Of a stretch of 64,000 nt of DNA, positions 1-9,055 are shown one piece after another. Numbering within the stretch: position 1 is the first letter of the stretch; the number at the start of each line of letters is the position of its first letter. The stretch is taken from the NCBI RefSeq assembly GCF_025153475.1, contig NZ_JANZXA010000008.1, positions 1 to 64,000 of the forward strand, given 5' to 3'. The position numbers were made by a program, and so were the translations under genes. Source of the DNA: Novosphingobium mangrovisedimenti. Lineage in GTDB: Bacteria > Pseudomonadota > Alphaproteobacteria > Sphingomonadales > Sphingomonadaceae. Below the pieces are notes generated by a model. It was not told where the DNA came from. It saw nothing but the letters and a program-made list of their open reading frames with translations, and did not search any database.

Positions 1-208
1 CGAAGGTCCATCGAATAGGCTCGAACCATGCCATGCTGGCCTCCTTGCCCAGCAGGCATCATGAATCACATGCAACCGCGATTGGGAAGCACATACCGAG
101 TCAATGCAATGTCATCTCGCTCTAGGTATGGGGAGCGCGAGGGCGATGGCCCTCGCATCTTATTTCTTCACCGTTCCGCCTTGGGGCCTGTGCTCCTCCA
201 CCATTCTT

Positions 209-233
209 CCTTCGACGAGCTCAGGATGAGCGG
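209..233. repeat. half copy of a CTCAGGATGAGCGG-type intergenic repeat
   Basis: The stretch carries the core TTCGACGAGCTCAGGATGAG. The same core, as a full inverted pair, lies at 50831-50907. Only one arm is present here, in the spacer downstream of lepA. No gene is visible in 1-361; the short open frames there have no domain or family resemblance. Confidence 0.6.
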
Positions 234-302
234 AGATGGTCCCCCTTCCCGGTTCGGGGAGGATTTCTTGCGTCCGCACCCGGGGAACACGCCCTCCCCC
301 GG

Positions 303-324
303 CCCCTCCCGTGAACGGGAGGGG
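303..324. repeat. perfect 10-bp-stem palindrome downstream of lepA
   Basis: CCCCTCCCGT, two bases, then ACGGGAGGGG form a perfect hairpin about 40 bases past the lepA stop on the minus strand. No T-tract follows in the direction of lepA transcription, so it looks more like a dispersed palindromic element than a classical intrinsic terminator, though it could still slow polymerase or protect the 3' end. A second, imperfect hairpin (CTCGCGG... / ...CCGCGCGAG) lies at about 333-357, next to the stop codon. Confidence 0.55.
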
Positions 325-361
325 AGATTGTGGGCTCGCGGCGGCTTTGCCGCGCGAGGCG

Positions 362-2179
362 TTACTCCTCACCCATCCTCAGCGCGGCAATGAAGGCCTC
401 CTGCGGGATGCTCACGTTGCCGTATTCGCGCATCCTCGCCTTGCCCTTTTTCTGCTTTTCGAGGAGCTTCTTCTTGCGGGTGATGTCGCCGCCGTAGCAC
501 TTGGCGGTCACGTCCTTGCGCAGGGCGGCGATGGTTTCGCGGGCGATCACCTTGCCGCCGATCGCGGCCTGGATCGGGATCTTGAACAGGTGGCGCGGGA
601 TCAGGTCTTTCAGGCGCTCGCACATGCCGCGGCCGCGTTCCTCGGCGACCGAGCGGTGGACGATCATCGAGAGCGCGTCCACCGGTTCTCCGTTGACGAG
701 GATGTTCATCTTCACGAGGTCGCCTTCGCGCAGGCCGATCTGCTCGTAGTCGAAGCTGGCATAGCCGCGGCTGATCGATTTCAGGCGGTCGTAGAAATCG
801 AACACCACTTCGTTGAGCGGCAGTTCGTAGGTCACCTGGGCGCGGCCGCCGACGTAGGTGAGGTCGGTCTGGATGCCGCGGCGGTCCTGGCACAGTTTCA
901 GGATCGCGCCGAGGTATTCGTCGGGGGTGTAGATCACGGCCTTGATCCACGGCTCCTCGATCATCTCGATGCGGTTGGGATCGGGGTAGTCGGCCGGGTT
1001 GTGCAGTTCGATGGTCTGCGCTTCCTCGCTCTTCGATTTGGAGAGCTGGATGCGGTAGACGACCGAGGGGGCGGTGGTGATGAGGTCGAGGTCGTATTCG
1101 CGGCTGAGGCGTTCCTGGATGATCTCCAGGTGCAGCAGCCCCAGGAAGCCGCAGCGGAAGCCAAAGCCGAGCGCGGCGCTGGTTTCCATCTCGTAGGTGA
1201 AGCTGGCGTCGTTGAGGCGCAGCTTGCCGATCGATTCGCGCAGCTTCTCGAAATCCGCCGCGTCGACCGGGAACAGGCCGCAGAACACCACGGACTGCAC
1301 TTCCTTGTAGCCGGGCAGCGCCTGCGTGGCGCCCTGCTTCACGGTGGTGATGGTGTCGCCGACCTTGGCCTGCTCCACTTCCTTGATCTGCGCGGTGATG
1401 AAGCCGATCTCGCCGGGGCCGAGTTCGGGCAGGTCGATGCGCTTGGGGGTGAAGCAGCCGACACGGTCGATCAGGTGCTCGGTGCCGCCCTGCATGAACT
1501 TGACGTTGAGGCCCTTCTTGATGGCGCCGTCCATCACGCGCACGAGGATGACCACGCCGAGGTAGGGATCGTACCAGGAATCGACCAGCAGCGCCTTGAG
1601 CGGCGCGTTGCGGTCGCCCTTGGGCGCGGGGATGCGCTGGACGACGGATTCCAGCACTTCCTCGATGCCGATGCCGGACTTGGCGCTGGCCAGCACCGCG
1701 TCCGAGGCGTCGATGCCGATGATGTCCTCGATCTCGGTCTTGACCTTCTCCGGCTCGGCGGCGGGCAGGTCTATCTTGTTGATGACGGGGACGATCTCGT
1801 GGTCGTGCTCGATCGACTGGTAGACGTTGGCGAGCGTCTGCGCCTCCACGCCCTGCGCCGCGTCCACCACCAGCAGCGCGCCCTCGCAGGCGGCGAGGCT
1901 GCGGCTGACTTCGTAGGCGAAGTCGACGTGGCCGGGGGTGTCCATGAGATTCAGCTCATAGGTCACGCCGTCCTTGGCGGTGTAGTTGAGGCGCACCGTC
2001 TGCGCCTTGATGGTGATCCCGCGCTCTTTCTCGATGTCCATGTTATCAAGGACTTGCGCCGACATCTCGCGCTCGGTGAGGCCGCCGGTGAACTGAATCA
2101 GCCGGTCGGCGAGCGTCGATTTGCCGTGGTCGATGTGGGCAATGATCGAGAAATTGCGGATCTGGGCGAGGTCTGTCAT
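362..2179 (-). CDS. lepA: elongation factor 4 (LepA), ribosome back-translocating GTPase
   Basis: LepA is a membrane-associated and cytosolic translational GTPase that acts on stalled ribosomes. The 605-residue product has the normal family length. The N-terminus has the G1 P-loop AHIDHGKST at about residues 14-22, followed by the switch region RGITIKAQ and G3 DTPGH. The LepA-specific C-terminal end with [16 protein letters not shown] is intact. The ATG at 2179 gives the standard family start ([10 protein letters not shown]). No Shine-Dalgarno sequence is obvious; instead a 7-bp hairpin (2181-2187 with 2196-2202) sits directly before the start codon. It lies 58 bases after the stop of the upstream GGDEF/EAL gene on the same strand. 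Confidence is high because the whole protein is recognisable. Confidence 0.98.
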   Translation of the reverse strand: MTDLAQIRNFSIIAHIDHGKSTLADRLIQFTGGLTEREMSAQVLDNMDIEKERGITIKAQTVRLNYTAKDGVTYELNLMDTPGHVDFAYEVSRSLAACEGALLVVDAAQGVEAQTLANVYQSIEHDHEIVPVINKIDLPAAEPEKVKTEIEDIIGIDASDAVLASAKSGIGIEEVLESVVQRIPAPKGDRNAPLKALLVDSWYDPYLGVVILVRVMDGAIKKGLNVKFMQGGTEHLIDRVGCFTPKRIDLPELGPGEIGFITAQIKEVEQAKVGDTITTVKQGATQALPGYKEVQSVVFCGLFPVDAADFEKLRESIGKLRLNDASFTYEMETSAALGFGFRCGFLGLLHLEIIQERLSREYDLDLITTAPSVVYRIQLSKSKSEEAQTIELHNPADYPDPNRIEMIEEPWIKAVIYTPDEYLGAILKLCQDRRGIQTDLTYVGGRAQVTYELPLNEVVFDFYDRLKSISRGYASFDYEQIGLREGDLVKMNILVNGEPVDALSMIVHRSVAEERGRGMCERLKDLIPRHLFKIPIQAAIGGKVIARETIAALRKDVTAKCYGGDITRKKKLLEKQKKGKARMREYGNVSIPQEAFIAALRMGEE

Positions 2180-2237
2180 GAAAGCGCCGTTAGCAGCGCT
2201 TTTCGGCCCTGTCAGCGGGTATCGTCAACAGGCCCGC

Positions 2238-4961
2238 TCACCCGGTCTTGCGCAGCCCCGCCTGCTCCCCCCGCTCCCGCTTCGAACGCGGCGGTGTGAA
2301 GAGCACGGCTCCGGTGCCATCGAGTTCGAGCGGCTGGGCGAACTGCACACCCATGCGGTCCTCCTTGCACCACCGCGACGTCGCCATCACGATGTAGCCT
2401 TCGGCCAGGTGCACCCCGAACTCGGTGCCCGGCGGCACGTTCCACAGCCCCTCGATCAGCGCCCCGCTCTGCGAGATATTGCGGATGGTGCCGTTGTAGA
2501 CGTGGTTCCCATGCTCCAGCGCCACCTTGCGCAGCATTGTCTGGCGCGGTGCACGGGCCGATCGCGGACCACGGGCAATGGCGGTAAGACCTTCGGCAAG
2601 ACGCAGCGACGCGGCCTCCACGGTCAATGCCTTCTCGTAGATGTAACCCTGCACATGGCTGCAGCCGAGCATGCGCACGAGATCGAGTTCGTCGAGCGTT
2701 TCGACACCTTCCGCGGTCGTTTCCATGCCCAGCGCTTCGGCCAGGCTGACGATCGATGCGATGATCGCGCCGTTGCGGCTGCCCTCGATCGTGGCGCCTC
2801 GCACGAAGCTCTGGTCGATCTTGATCTTGTCGAACGGCGCTTTCTTCAGATAGCCCAGCGAGGAATAGCCGGTGCCGAAGTCATCGAGCGCGAGACGCAC
2901 GCCGATGCCCTTGAGCGCGGCGAACATCGCCTCCGTGCCCTTGTCATCTCCCAGGAAGACGCTCTCGGTAATCTCCAGTTCGATCCGCGAGGGACTTACG
3001 CCGGCGGCCGCGATGGCACTGGTGACAATTGCCGGGAGCGCCGGGCTTGCGAACTGCAGGGGCGAGACATTGACTGCCACACGCACGCTTTCGGGCCAGT
3101 TGGCGAGGTCGCGGCAGGCGGTGCGCAGCGCCCACTCGCCGATCTGCCCGACGAGGCCTGTGTCTTCGGCCACAGGTACGAACTTGGCCGGCGAAATGTA
3201 GCCATGCTCGGGATGCTTCCAGCGCAGCAGGGCCTCGAAACCGGTAATCTTCTCGGCCGTGGTGCGCACTTGCGGCTGGTAGTGCAGTTCGAGAGCGCCA
3301 TTGGCGATCGCATCGCGCAGGTCCTCCTCGAGCTGCTGGCGCTCCTTCGCATCGGAATGCAGGTCTTCGTCGTAGAAATGATGGCGTCCGCGTCCGCCGC
3401 CTTTCGCCGCGTAGAGCGCGAGGTCGGCATTGCGGATGATCTCTTCGGAACAGACCCCATCGTCCGGGCAAAGCGAAATGCCCACAGAGGCGCCGATAAC
3501 GACCCGCGCGCCCTCGATCGAATAAGGCTGCGAGAGGTTCTCGATGATGCGCTGTGCGAGCTGGGCCAGCCCTTCCCGCTGGAGATGTCCGGGCAGGACG
3601 ACCTGGAACTCGTCGCCACCCAGGCGCCCGACGCGCCCCATGTCGCCCACGGTGCTCGAAAGCCGCTCCGCCACCTGCTTGAGCAGCGCATCGCCCGCCG
3701 GATGTCCCATGGTATCATTGACCTGCTTGAAGCGATCGAGATCAAGCAGGAAGACCGCACAGGCCCGGCTTTCCAGCCGGGGCGCGTTGAGGATCTTCTC
3801 CAGCCATTCCGACATCTGGAACCGGTTGGCCAGCTTGGTGAGCGAATCGAAGCGGGCCAGCTGCGTTACATGCTGCTGCGACCGGCGCGTCTCGGTAAGG
3901 TCGGTGCCCGAACCTCGAAAGCCCATGAAGTTGTCGAACTGGTCGAGGATCGGCCGGCCCGAAATAGACCACCACCGCTCGTTGCTCTCGTCGGTCGCGG
4001 CGCGCACCGAAAGTTCGTGGAACGAGGATCGCGTGGAAAGATGGAACGGAAGCGTGCGCTCGCTTTCCTGCCCACGCGCCTCGAGTGCGAACAGGCTGGT
4101 GAACGGCCGCCCTTCCAGTTCCTGCGACTCCTTGCCCAGAAGCTGGGCAATGCACGCGGAGACATAGGTGATCTGGCCGCGGCGGTCGGTTTCCCAGAAC
4201 CACCCCTGCCCGGTTTCCTCGTATTCGTTGAGAAGTTCCTCGGCACGCCGCTGTTCGCGCTCGCGCTCGGCGCTACGCTCCGATTGCTGCTCGGCCCGAC
4301 GGTCGTGCCGGACGATCAGGAACATGCCCAGGCAAATGCCGGCACAGAGCAGCAGGAGTGACGTCGGGGAGGCCCCGACAATGGACAGACCGCTCCAGAT
4401 CGCCAGCGTAGCCGCCACGATCGACGTCAGCCGCAGTTCAAGAAGCGCGATCGCAACCAGGAACAGGACGACGTAGATCTGGACCGTCATGTCCCATCCG
4501 ACCGAATGGAAACGAGACATCCAGCGGGCCGTGGCAAAGCCGAACAACGCCATCGGCAAGGCTATTGCCAGCGCCATCAGGGGATAGCGCCGCCAGTCAC
4601 GGTGATGGAGCGTTCCCTCGATCCGCGCGAGCAGCGGGGCACACAGGCAGATCATGATCGCGACGGCCAGGCAGGAGATAGAGATCGCGTCTGGCACGGT
4701 CCTGGACATCAGCCCCAGGAGCCCCGCCAGACCAAGCAGTGCCGGGGCCATGGCGGACCATCGGCTTGGGATGAAGAAATGCACCGGATCGTTGGCCGGG
4801 CCATAGAGGAACCGCGCGACGCTGGTCTGCGTCTGCGCCTCCGCTTCTTCCGTCGTCGCCGGACACACGGACATCGCCTGCTGCTCCCGCGTCGTTGCGG
4901 GAACAGGCCCGGCACCGGACCGTGCCGTCTCCGATTGTGAGCGAAGCCCCTGTCTGGCCAT
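2238..4961 (-). CDS. membrane-bound PAS-GGDEF-EAL-PilZ cyclic-di-GMP regulator
   Basis: The 907-residue protein should control cyclic-di-GMP from the inner membrane. In order it has about six hydrophobic segments (roughly residues 55-240), a charged coiled stretch, a PAS domain (about 270-385), GGDEF (about 390-550, intact GGDEF near 446), EAL (about 560-800) and a C-terminal PilZ domain with NISQSG near 827. The EAL catalytic set looks complete: EALLRW, ELEITES, LDDFGTGYS, IKID, AEGVET. The RxxD inhibitory site normally just before GGDEF is missing. A phosphodiesterase that can also make or bind the nucleotide is the likely role. The open frame runs up to 5171, but the ATG at 4961 is preferred because a longer start would overlap the divergent reductase gene. 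Confidence 0.92.
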   Translation of the reverse strand: MARQGLRSQSETARSGAGPVPATTREQQAMSVCPATTEEAEAQTQTSVARFLYGPANDPVHFFIPSRWSAMAPALLGLAGLLGLMSRTVPDAISISCLAVAIMICLCAPLLARIEGTLHHRDWRRYPLMALAIALPMALFGFATARWMSRFHSVGWDMTVQIYVVLFLVAIALLELRLTSIVAATLAIWSGLSIVGASPTSLLLLCAGICLGMFLIVRHDRRAEQQSERSAEREREQRRAEELLNEYEETGQGWFWETDRRGQITYVSACIAQLLGKESQELEGRPFTSLFALEARGQESERTLPFHLSTRSSFHELSVRAATDESNERWWSISGRPILDQFDNFMGFRGSGTDLTETRRSQQHVTQLARFDSLTKLANRFQMSEWLEKILNAPRLESRACAVFLLDLDRFKQVNDTMGHPAGDALLKQVAERLSSTVGDMGRVGRLGGDEFQVVLPGHLQREGLAQLAQRIIENLSQPYSIEGARVVIGASVGISLCPDDGVCSEEIIRNADLALYAAKGGGRGRHHFYDEDLHSDAKERQQLEEDLRDAIANGALELHYQPQVRTTAEKITGFEALLRWKHPEHGYISPAKFVPVAEDTGLVGQIGEWALRTACRDLANWPESVRVAVNVSPLQFASPALPAIVTSAIAAAGVSPSRIELEITESVFLGDDKGTEAMFAALKGIGVRLALDDFGTGYSSLGYLKKAPFDKIKIDQSFVRGATIEGSRNGAIIASIVSLAEALGMETTAEGVETLDELDLVRMLGCSHVQGYIYEKALTVEAASLRLAEGLTAIARGPRSARAPRQTMLRKVALEHGNHVYNGTIRNISQSGALIEGLWNVPPGTEFGVHLAEGYIVMATSRWCKEDRMGVQFAQPLELDGTGAVLFTPPRSKRERGEQAGLRKTG

Positions 4962-5160
4962 GATTGCGTAATGCCCGGACGCCCATTTCCAAACAGTTAA
5001 GTCTCCGACAACAATCGGCCTATCTCGTATTGTTTTCTTTGAAACAACCAGTCCAGCCAGTGCCGTACAAGATCGCGAATTCACTTGCCCAAGTAATCGA
5101 GCCATGCTTGCTTGCCGAAAAGCGGTCGACAACCGCTTGATCCGATTGAGAGGAACATCC

Positions 5161-6477
5161 GTGCGGCACATCGCGATCGTAGGCTCGGGCCCTGCTGGCT
5201 ACTATACGGCGGAAGCCGCTCTCAAGCTGTGGGGAGACGAGGTCAGGGTCGACATCTTCGATACGCTGCCCGTGCCCTTCGGTCTGATCCGCACCGGCGT
5301 CGCGCCCGACCACCAGTCGATCAAGGGCGTGTCGCGCCGCTACGAGGCGACCGCGCTGACGGAAAACGTCCGCTTCGTCGGCAACGTGACGATCGGCCGC
5401 GACGTCACCATTGCCGAATTGCAGGACCTTTACGATGCCGTGGTGCTTGCCACCGGGGCGCCCAACGACCGCAAGTTGGGCCTGCCTGGCGAGGATCTGC
5501 CCAACGTGTTCGGTTCGGCTTCGTTCGTCGGCTGGTACAATGGCCATCCCAACTTCGCGGACCTCGATCCCGCACTGTCTCACGACACGGCCGTGGTGAT
5601 CGGCAACGGCAACGTCGCGCTCGACGTCACGCGTATCCTCGCCAAGTCGCCTGCCGAGTTCGAAGGCTCTGACATCGTCGCCCATGCGCTCACGGCGCTC
5701 GATGCCTCTGCAGTGCGCCGCATCGTCATCCTGGGGCGCCGCGGACCGCACCAGATCGCGATGACTCCCAAGGAACTGGGTGAGCTTGGCCACCTTTCCC
5801 GCGCCTGCCCGCGCGCCGACGCGGCGGACTTTCCCGACGAGGCCGAAGATGCGGCGCTCGATCCGGGCCAGCGCAAGTCGGTCGGCCATTTGCGCGCCTA
5901 TGCCGCCGCCGGCCCCTGCGCGGACCGCGATGTCGTCATCGAATTCGACTTCTTCGCCTCGCCAAGGGCCATCATCGGCAGCGAGCGCGTCGAGGAGGTG
6001 GAAGTCGAGCGCACGCGGCTCGAAAACGGGCCGAATGGCATTCGGGCAGTGGGCACCGGCGAGACTTATCGCATCCCCGCCGGTCTGGTAGTCGCCTGCA
6101 TCGGCTACCAGACCTCGAAGATGCCAGACGTTCCCTATGACGAAAGGGGCGGACACTTCGCCAACGAGGATGGCCGCATCGCCCCGGGCCTCTACTGCGT
6201 CGGCTGGGCCCGACGCGGCCCGACCGGCACCATCGGCACCAACCGCCCCGACGGCTTCGCGATCATCGAGAAGGTGGCCGAGGACATCGGAGAAGGATCG
6301 GGCAAGCGGGGCCGCCCGGGGTTCGACGCCCTCGCCGAAGAACGCGGCGTCCAGGTCGTCAAGTTCACCGACTGGCAGAAGATCGACGAAGCCGAGATCT
6401 CCAATGCCCGCAAAGGCGCCCCGCGCGAGAAGTTCGTGGCGGTGGAACGCATGATCGACGTGGTGAGCAAAGGCTAG
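5161..6477 (+). CDS. FAD-dependent ferredoxin/adrenodoxin-NADP+ reductase (FprA type)
   Basis: The enzyme transfers electrons between NADPH and a ferredoxin. The 438-residue product opens with the FAD dinucleotide fold IAIVGSGPAGYY and has the FprA/adrenodoxin reductase signatures PFGLIRTGVAPDH, then VVIGNGNVALDV for NADPH binding, and ILGRRGPHQ. The C-terminal flavin segment GWARRGPTGTIGTNR is present. I chose the GTG at 5161 because AGGA lies six bases upstream and the flavin motif starts four residues in; an in-frame ATG at 5104 would add 19 residues unlike the family. It is divergent from the GGDEF/EAL gene and is followed closely by the metallo-hydrolase gene, so the two may be cotranscribed. 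The ferredoxin partner is not in this window. Confidence 0.93.
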   Translation: MRHIAIVGSGPAGYYTAEAALKLWGDEVRVDIFDTLPVPFGLIRTGVAPDHQSIKGVSRRYEATALTENVRFVGNVTIGRDVTIAELQDLYDAVVLATGAPNDRKLGLPGEDLPNVFGSASFVGWYNGHPNFADLDPALSHDTAVVIGNGNVALDVTRILAKSPAEFEGSDIVAHALTALDASAVRRIVILGRRGPHQIAMTPKELGELGHLSRACPRADAADFPDEAEDAALDPGQRKSVGHLRAYAAAGPCADRDVVIEFDFFASPRAIIGSERVEEVEVERTRLENGPNGIRAVGTGETYRIPAGLVVACIGYQTSKMPDVPYDERGGHFANEDGRIAPGLYCVGWARRGPTGTIGTNRPDGFAIIEKVAEDIGEGSGKRGRPGFDALAEERGVQVVKFTDWQKIDEAEISNARKGAPREKFVAVERMIDVVSKG

Positions 6478-6493
6478 GGTCCTGGCGCTTTCC

Positions 6494-7228
6494 CTGCAAT
6501 TTGTCGGATGCGGCGACGCCTTCGGCTCTGGCGGACGGTTCAACACCTGCTTCCACCTTGTGGGAGAACAGGTGAACCTGCTGATCGATTGCGGGGCATC
6601 CTCCCTCATTTCGATGAAACGGCTGGGAATAGACCGTAACGCGATCTCCACAATCGTCATCACGCACTTTCATGCCGATCACTTCGGCGGCATTCCGTTC
6701 TTCATTCTCGATGCCCAGTTCCTCAGCAAGCGCCGTGAACCGCTGACGATTGTCGGGCCGGTCGGGCTGACAAGCTGGTACGAGCGCGTCATGGAAACCG
6801 CCTTCCCGGGGTCGGCCGGGGCATCGCGGAAGTTCGAGCTGCACCTGCTGGAAATCACCCCCGACTCATCGGTGAAGGTCGGCGAAGCGACAATCAGAGC
6901 CTATCAGGCCGTCCATGGCCCGTCGGACGGCCCTTGCCTCGCGGTACGGATCGAAGCGGAGGGTCGCAGCGTGGCCTATACCGGAGACACCGAATGGACA
7001 CCGGCATTGATCCCCGCGGCGCAGGATGCCGACCTTTTCATCGCCGAAGCCTATTTTCGAGACAAGACTGTCGTCACGCATCTCAGCCTCGACGCGATAG
7101 AGGCGCATCTCGCTCAGCTTCGCCCCAAGCGGCTCGTGCTGACGCACATGAGCGACGAGATGCTCCAGCATCGCGACCGCGACAATTTCGAGACGGCCGA
7201 AGACGGCAAGGTGATCGCCATCGACTGA
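6494..7228 (+). CDS. metallo-beta-lactamase-fold hydrolase, non-canonical CTG start
   Basis: The protein is a cytosolic MBL-fold hydrolase of the RNase Z-like/AtsA-like branch. The zinc-binding THFHADHFGG motif and the later YTGDTEW and LTHMS elements are all visible. The substrate is unknown. The conserved first strand, QFVGCGDAFGSGGRFNTCF, lies upstream of any ATG, GTG or TTG. After the in-frame stop at 6464 the only start-like codons before that strand are CTG at 6482 and 6494; the first standard start is GTG at 6560, which would delete the strand and loop. I therefore call CTG 6494 (about 244 residues). It follows the reductase stop by 16 bases. Confidence 0.85.
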   Translation: MQFVGCGDAFGSGGRFNTCFHLVGEQVNLLIDCGASSLISMKRLGIDRNAISTIVITHFHADHFGGIPFFILDAQFLSKRREPLTIVGPVGLTSWYERVMETAFPGSAGASRKFELHLLEITPDSSVKVGEATIRAYQAVHGPSDGPCLAVRIEAEGRSVAYTGDTEWTPALIPAAQDADLFIAEAYFRDKTVVTHLSLDAIEAHLAQLRPKRLVLTHMSDEMLQHRDRDNFETAEDGKVIAID

Positions 7229-7270
7229 CGAACCGGTTCGCCCGCCTGCTCACACTCCGCGCCGGCCCTC

Positions 7271-7304
7271 AAAACGAAAAAGGCCGGAGCAAGTGCCCCG
7301 GCCT
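7271..7304 (-). terminator. intrinsic terminator of dnaN
   Basis: AGGCCGG (7281-7287) pairs with CCGGCCT (7298-7304) around a 10-base loop. Read on the minus strand, the stem is followed by the T-rich run at 7280-7271 (TTTTCGTTTT). It lies 27 bases past the dnaN stop and between two convergent genes. Confidence 0.8.
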
Positions 7305-7330
7305 CTTCCATCATGCCGTGATCGGGAAGA

Positions 7331-8449
7331 TCACACCCGCATCGGCATCAGCACATAGAGCGCCGGACTCTTCTCATCCTGACGGATCAACGTCGGCGCG
7401 CCGGCGTCGGCGAGGTGGAGTTCCACCGAGTCGCCCTCGATCTGGCCGAGGATGTCCTTGAGATAGTTGGCGTTGAAGCCGATCTCGAAACCTTCCGAAC
7501 TGTACTGCGCGGGCACTTCCTCAGCCGCGGTGCCGTTGTCCGGCGAGGTCACGGAAAGGGTCACGCGGTCTTGCTCGAGCGCCATCTTGACCGCGCGGGT
7601 CTTTTCGGTGGCGATCGTGGCGACGCGGTCGACGCCTTCGAAGAACGTGCGCGGATCGACCTTCATCAGCTTGTCGTTCCCGGTCGGGATGACGCGCGTA
7701 TAGTCGGGGAAGGTGCCGTCGATCAGCTTGCTGGTCAGCACTACGCCATTCTGGCCGCCCAGCGTAAAGCGAATCTTGCTCGCCGAAAGGTCCACCAGCA
7801 CATTGGTATCCAGCGCTTCTTCCAGCAGCTTGCGCAGTTCGGCCACGCATTTGCGCGGCACGATCACGTCGGGCATGCCCTCGGAGCCATCGGGGCGCTT
7901 GATGGTGAAGCGCGCGAGGCGGTGGCCGTCGGTGGCCGCAGCCTTCAGCTCGTCGTCCGCGACATGCAGGAAGATGCCGTTGAGGTAGTAGCGCGTTTCC
8001 TCGGTGGAGATCGCGAAGCGGGTGCGGTCGATCATTTCGGCCAGCGTGGCGGCCGGAATCTCGAAGCTGGTGGGCAGTTCGCCCTCGGCGATCATGGGAA
8101 AATCGTCGCGCGGGAGCGTCGGCAGCGTGAAGCGGCTGCGGCCCGCCTTCACGATCATGCGGTTCTCGGCCGCGTCGAGGCTGACCTGGCTGCCTTCGGG
8201 TAGCTTGCGGGCAATGTCGAACAGCAAGTGCGCCGAAACGGTGATGGCGCCGGGCTGGTCGACCGACACCGCGCCAAGCGCCTCGACCACTTGCAGGTCG
8301 AGGTCTGTCGCCATGACCTTTACCGCACCGCCGGCCGAAGCCTCGATCAGCACGTTGGAGAGAATCGGAATGGTATTGCGCCGCTCGACAACGGACTGCA
8401 CGTGGGACAGGCAGCGCAGGAGCGTGGAACGTTCGATCGTGGCCTTCAT
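7331..8449 (-). CDS. dnaN: DNA polymerase III beta sliding clamp
   Basis: DnaN is the ring-shaped processivity clamp for the replicative polymerase. The 372-residue product matches the family length and start (MKATIERSTLLRCLSHVQ). Recognisable parts are RRNTIPILSNV near residue 25, the central TDGHRLA and the C-terminal PALYVLMPMRV, the conserved end that helps form the client-binding cleft. It is not next to dnaA or recF here; the neighbours are a convergent hydrolase gene and a divergent small unknown. Intrinsic terminator downstream at 7271-7304. Confidence 0.98.
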   Translation of the reverse strand: MKATIERSTLLRCLSHVQSVVERRNTIPILSNVLIEASAGGAVKVMATDLDLQVVEALGAVSVDQPGAITVSAHLLFDIARKLPEGSQVSLDAAENRMIVKAGRSRFTLPTLPRDDFPMIAEGELPTSFEIPAATLAEMIDRTRFAISTEETRYYLNGIFLHVADDELKAAATDGHRLARFTIKRPDGSEGMPDVIVPRKCVAELRKLLEEALDTNVLVDLSASKIRFTLGGQNGVVLTSKLIDGTFPDYTRVIPTGNDKLMKVDPRTFFEGVDRVATIATEKTRAVKMALEQDRVTLSVTSPDNGTAAEEVPAQYSSEGFEIGFNANYLKDILGQIEGDSVELHLADAGAPTLIRQDEKSPALYVLMPMRV

Positions 8450-8650
8450 GACAGCCTCAGGTCCCCCTTGGTAGGCCTGGGGATACTCGGATCCCCGAAT
8501 TCAGGACAAATATCTCTAACGCGACCATAGCCCGCGGCAAGCACGATATGCCCGCAAACCTGCGAATCTGGGGATAAAATCGGGGTTTTGTGCGTTATCC
8601 GAAGGAGGTGGGCGCCTCAAGCGCCAAAACGGAACGGAAACGGGCGGGAA

Positions 8651-9028
8651 ATGCAGGAGACGAACGACTTGGTCCGCAATCTTCATATCGAGCGTCAGAA
8701 AGCAGATGGCGAGCCCAGCGCGATTACGCTGGAGGAATGGACCGAAGCCGTCGACCATGTTGAAGGCGTGCGCATGGCGAACGGCGATGCCCATGCTTCC
8801 AATCCGCGCAATGAACACATCGTGGTGCTGCCCAATCGCGGCGGCGACGCCGAAGTGTTCCGCGAGGACTGCGAACGCTGGCTGCGCGCGCTCTTCTGGA
8901 CGCCGGATGGAACCGTGCGCTTCGCCGAGCCGGAGATGAAGGACGACCCGGTGCTCACCCTCGCCCGCAGCCTTGCCGGCGAACTCGGCGCGCACGTCTA
9001 CGACGACAAGGGCAAGGCCTGCGGATAA
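8651..9028 (+). CDS. small conserved-looking cytosolic protein of unknown function
   Basis: I do not recognise the family. The 125-residue product is charged, with no signal peptide or membrane segment. It has a SAITLEEWTEAVD segment near residue 24, resembling small proteins that start with a 'LEEW' helix, an alpha/beta middle part and a glycine-poor C-terminus. The ATG at 8651 is preceded by a purine-rich GGCGGGAAA. It is divergent from dnaN (about 200 bases between starts) and converges on fabG. Codon use is like its neighbours, which supports a real gene. Confidence 0.75.
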   Translation: MQETNDLVRNLHIERQKADGEPSAITLEEWTEAVDHVEGVRMANGDAHASNPRNEHIVVLPNRGGDAEVFREDCERWLRALFWTPDGTVRFAEPEMKDDPVLTLARSLAGELGAHVYDDKGKACG

Positions 9029-9055
9029 GCGCCCGGCCCTGCCCGAAACCCTGCC

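Noticed and set aside
236..2299. 687-residue open frame on the plus strand opposite lepA
   Set aside because: It is the antisense shadow of lepA; its residues are Ala/Gly/Val/Arg/Asp-rich with no motif, as expected from GC-rich third positions.
2121..4361. 746-residue plus-strand frame opposite the GGDEF/EAL gene
   Set aside because: Antisense shadow; the minus-strand frame has complete PAS, GGDEF, EAL and PilZ motifs.
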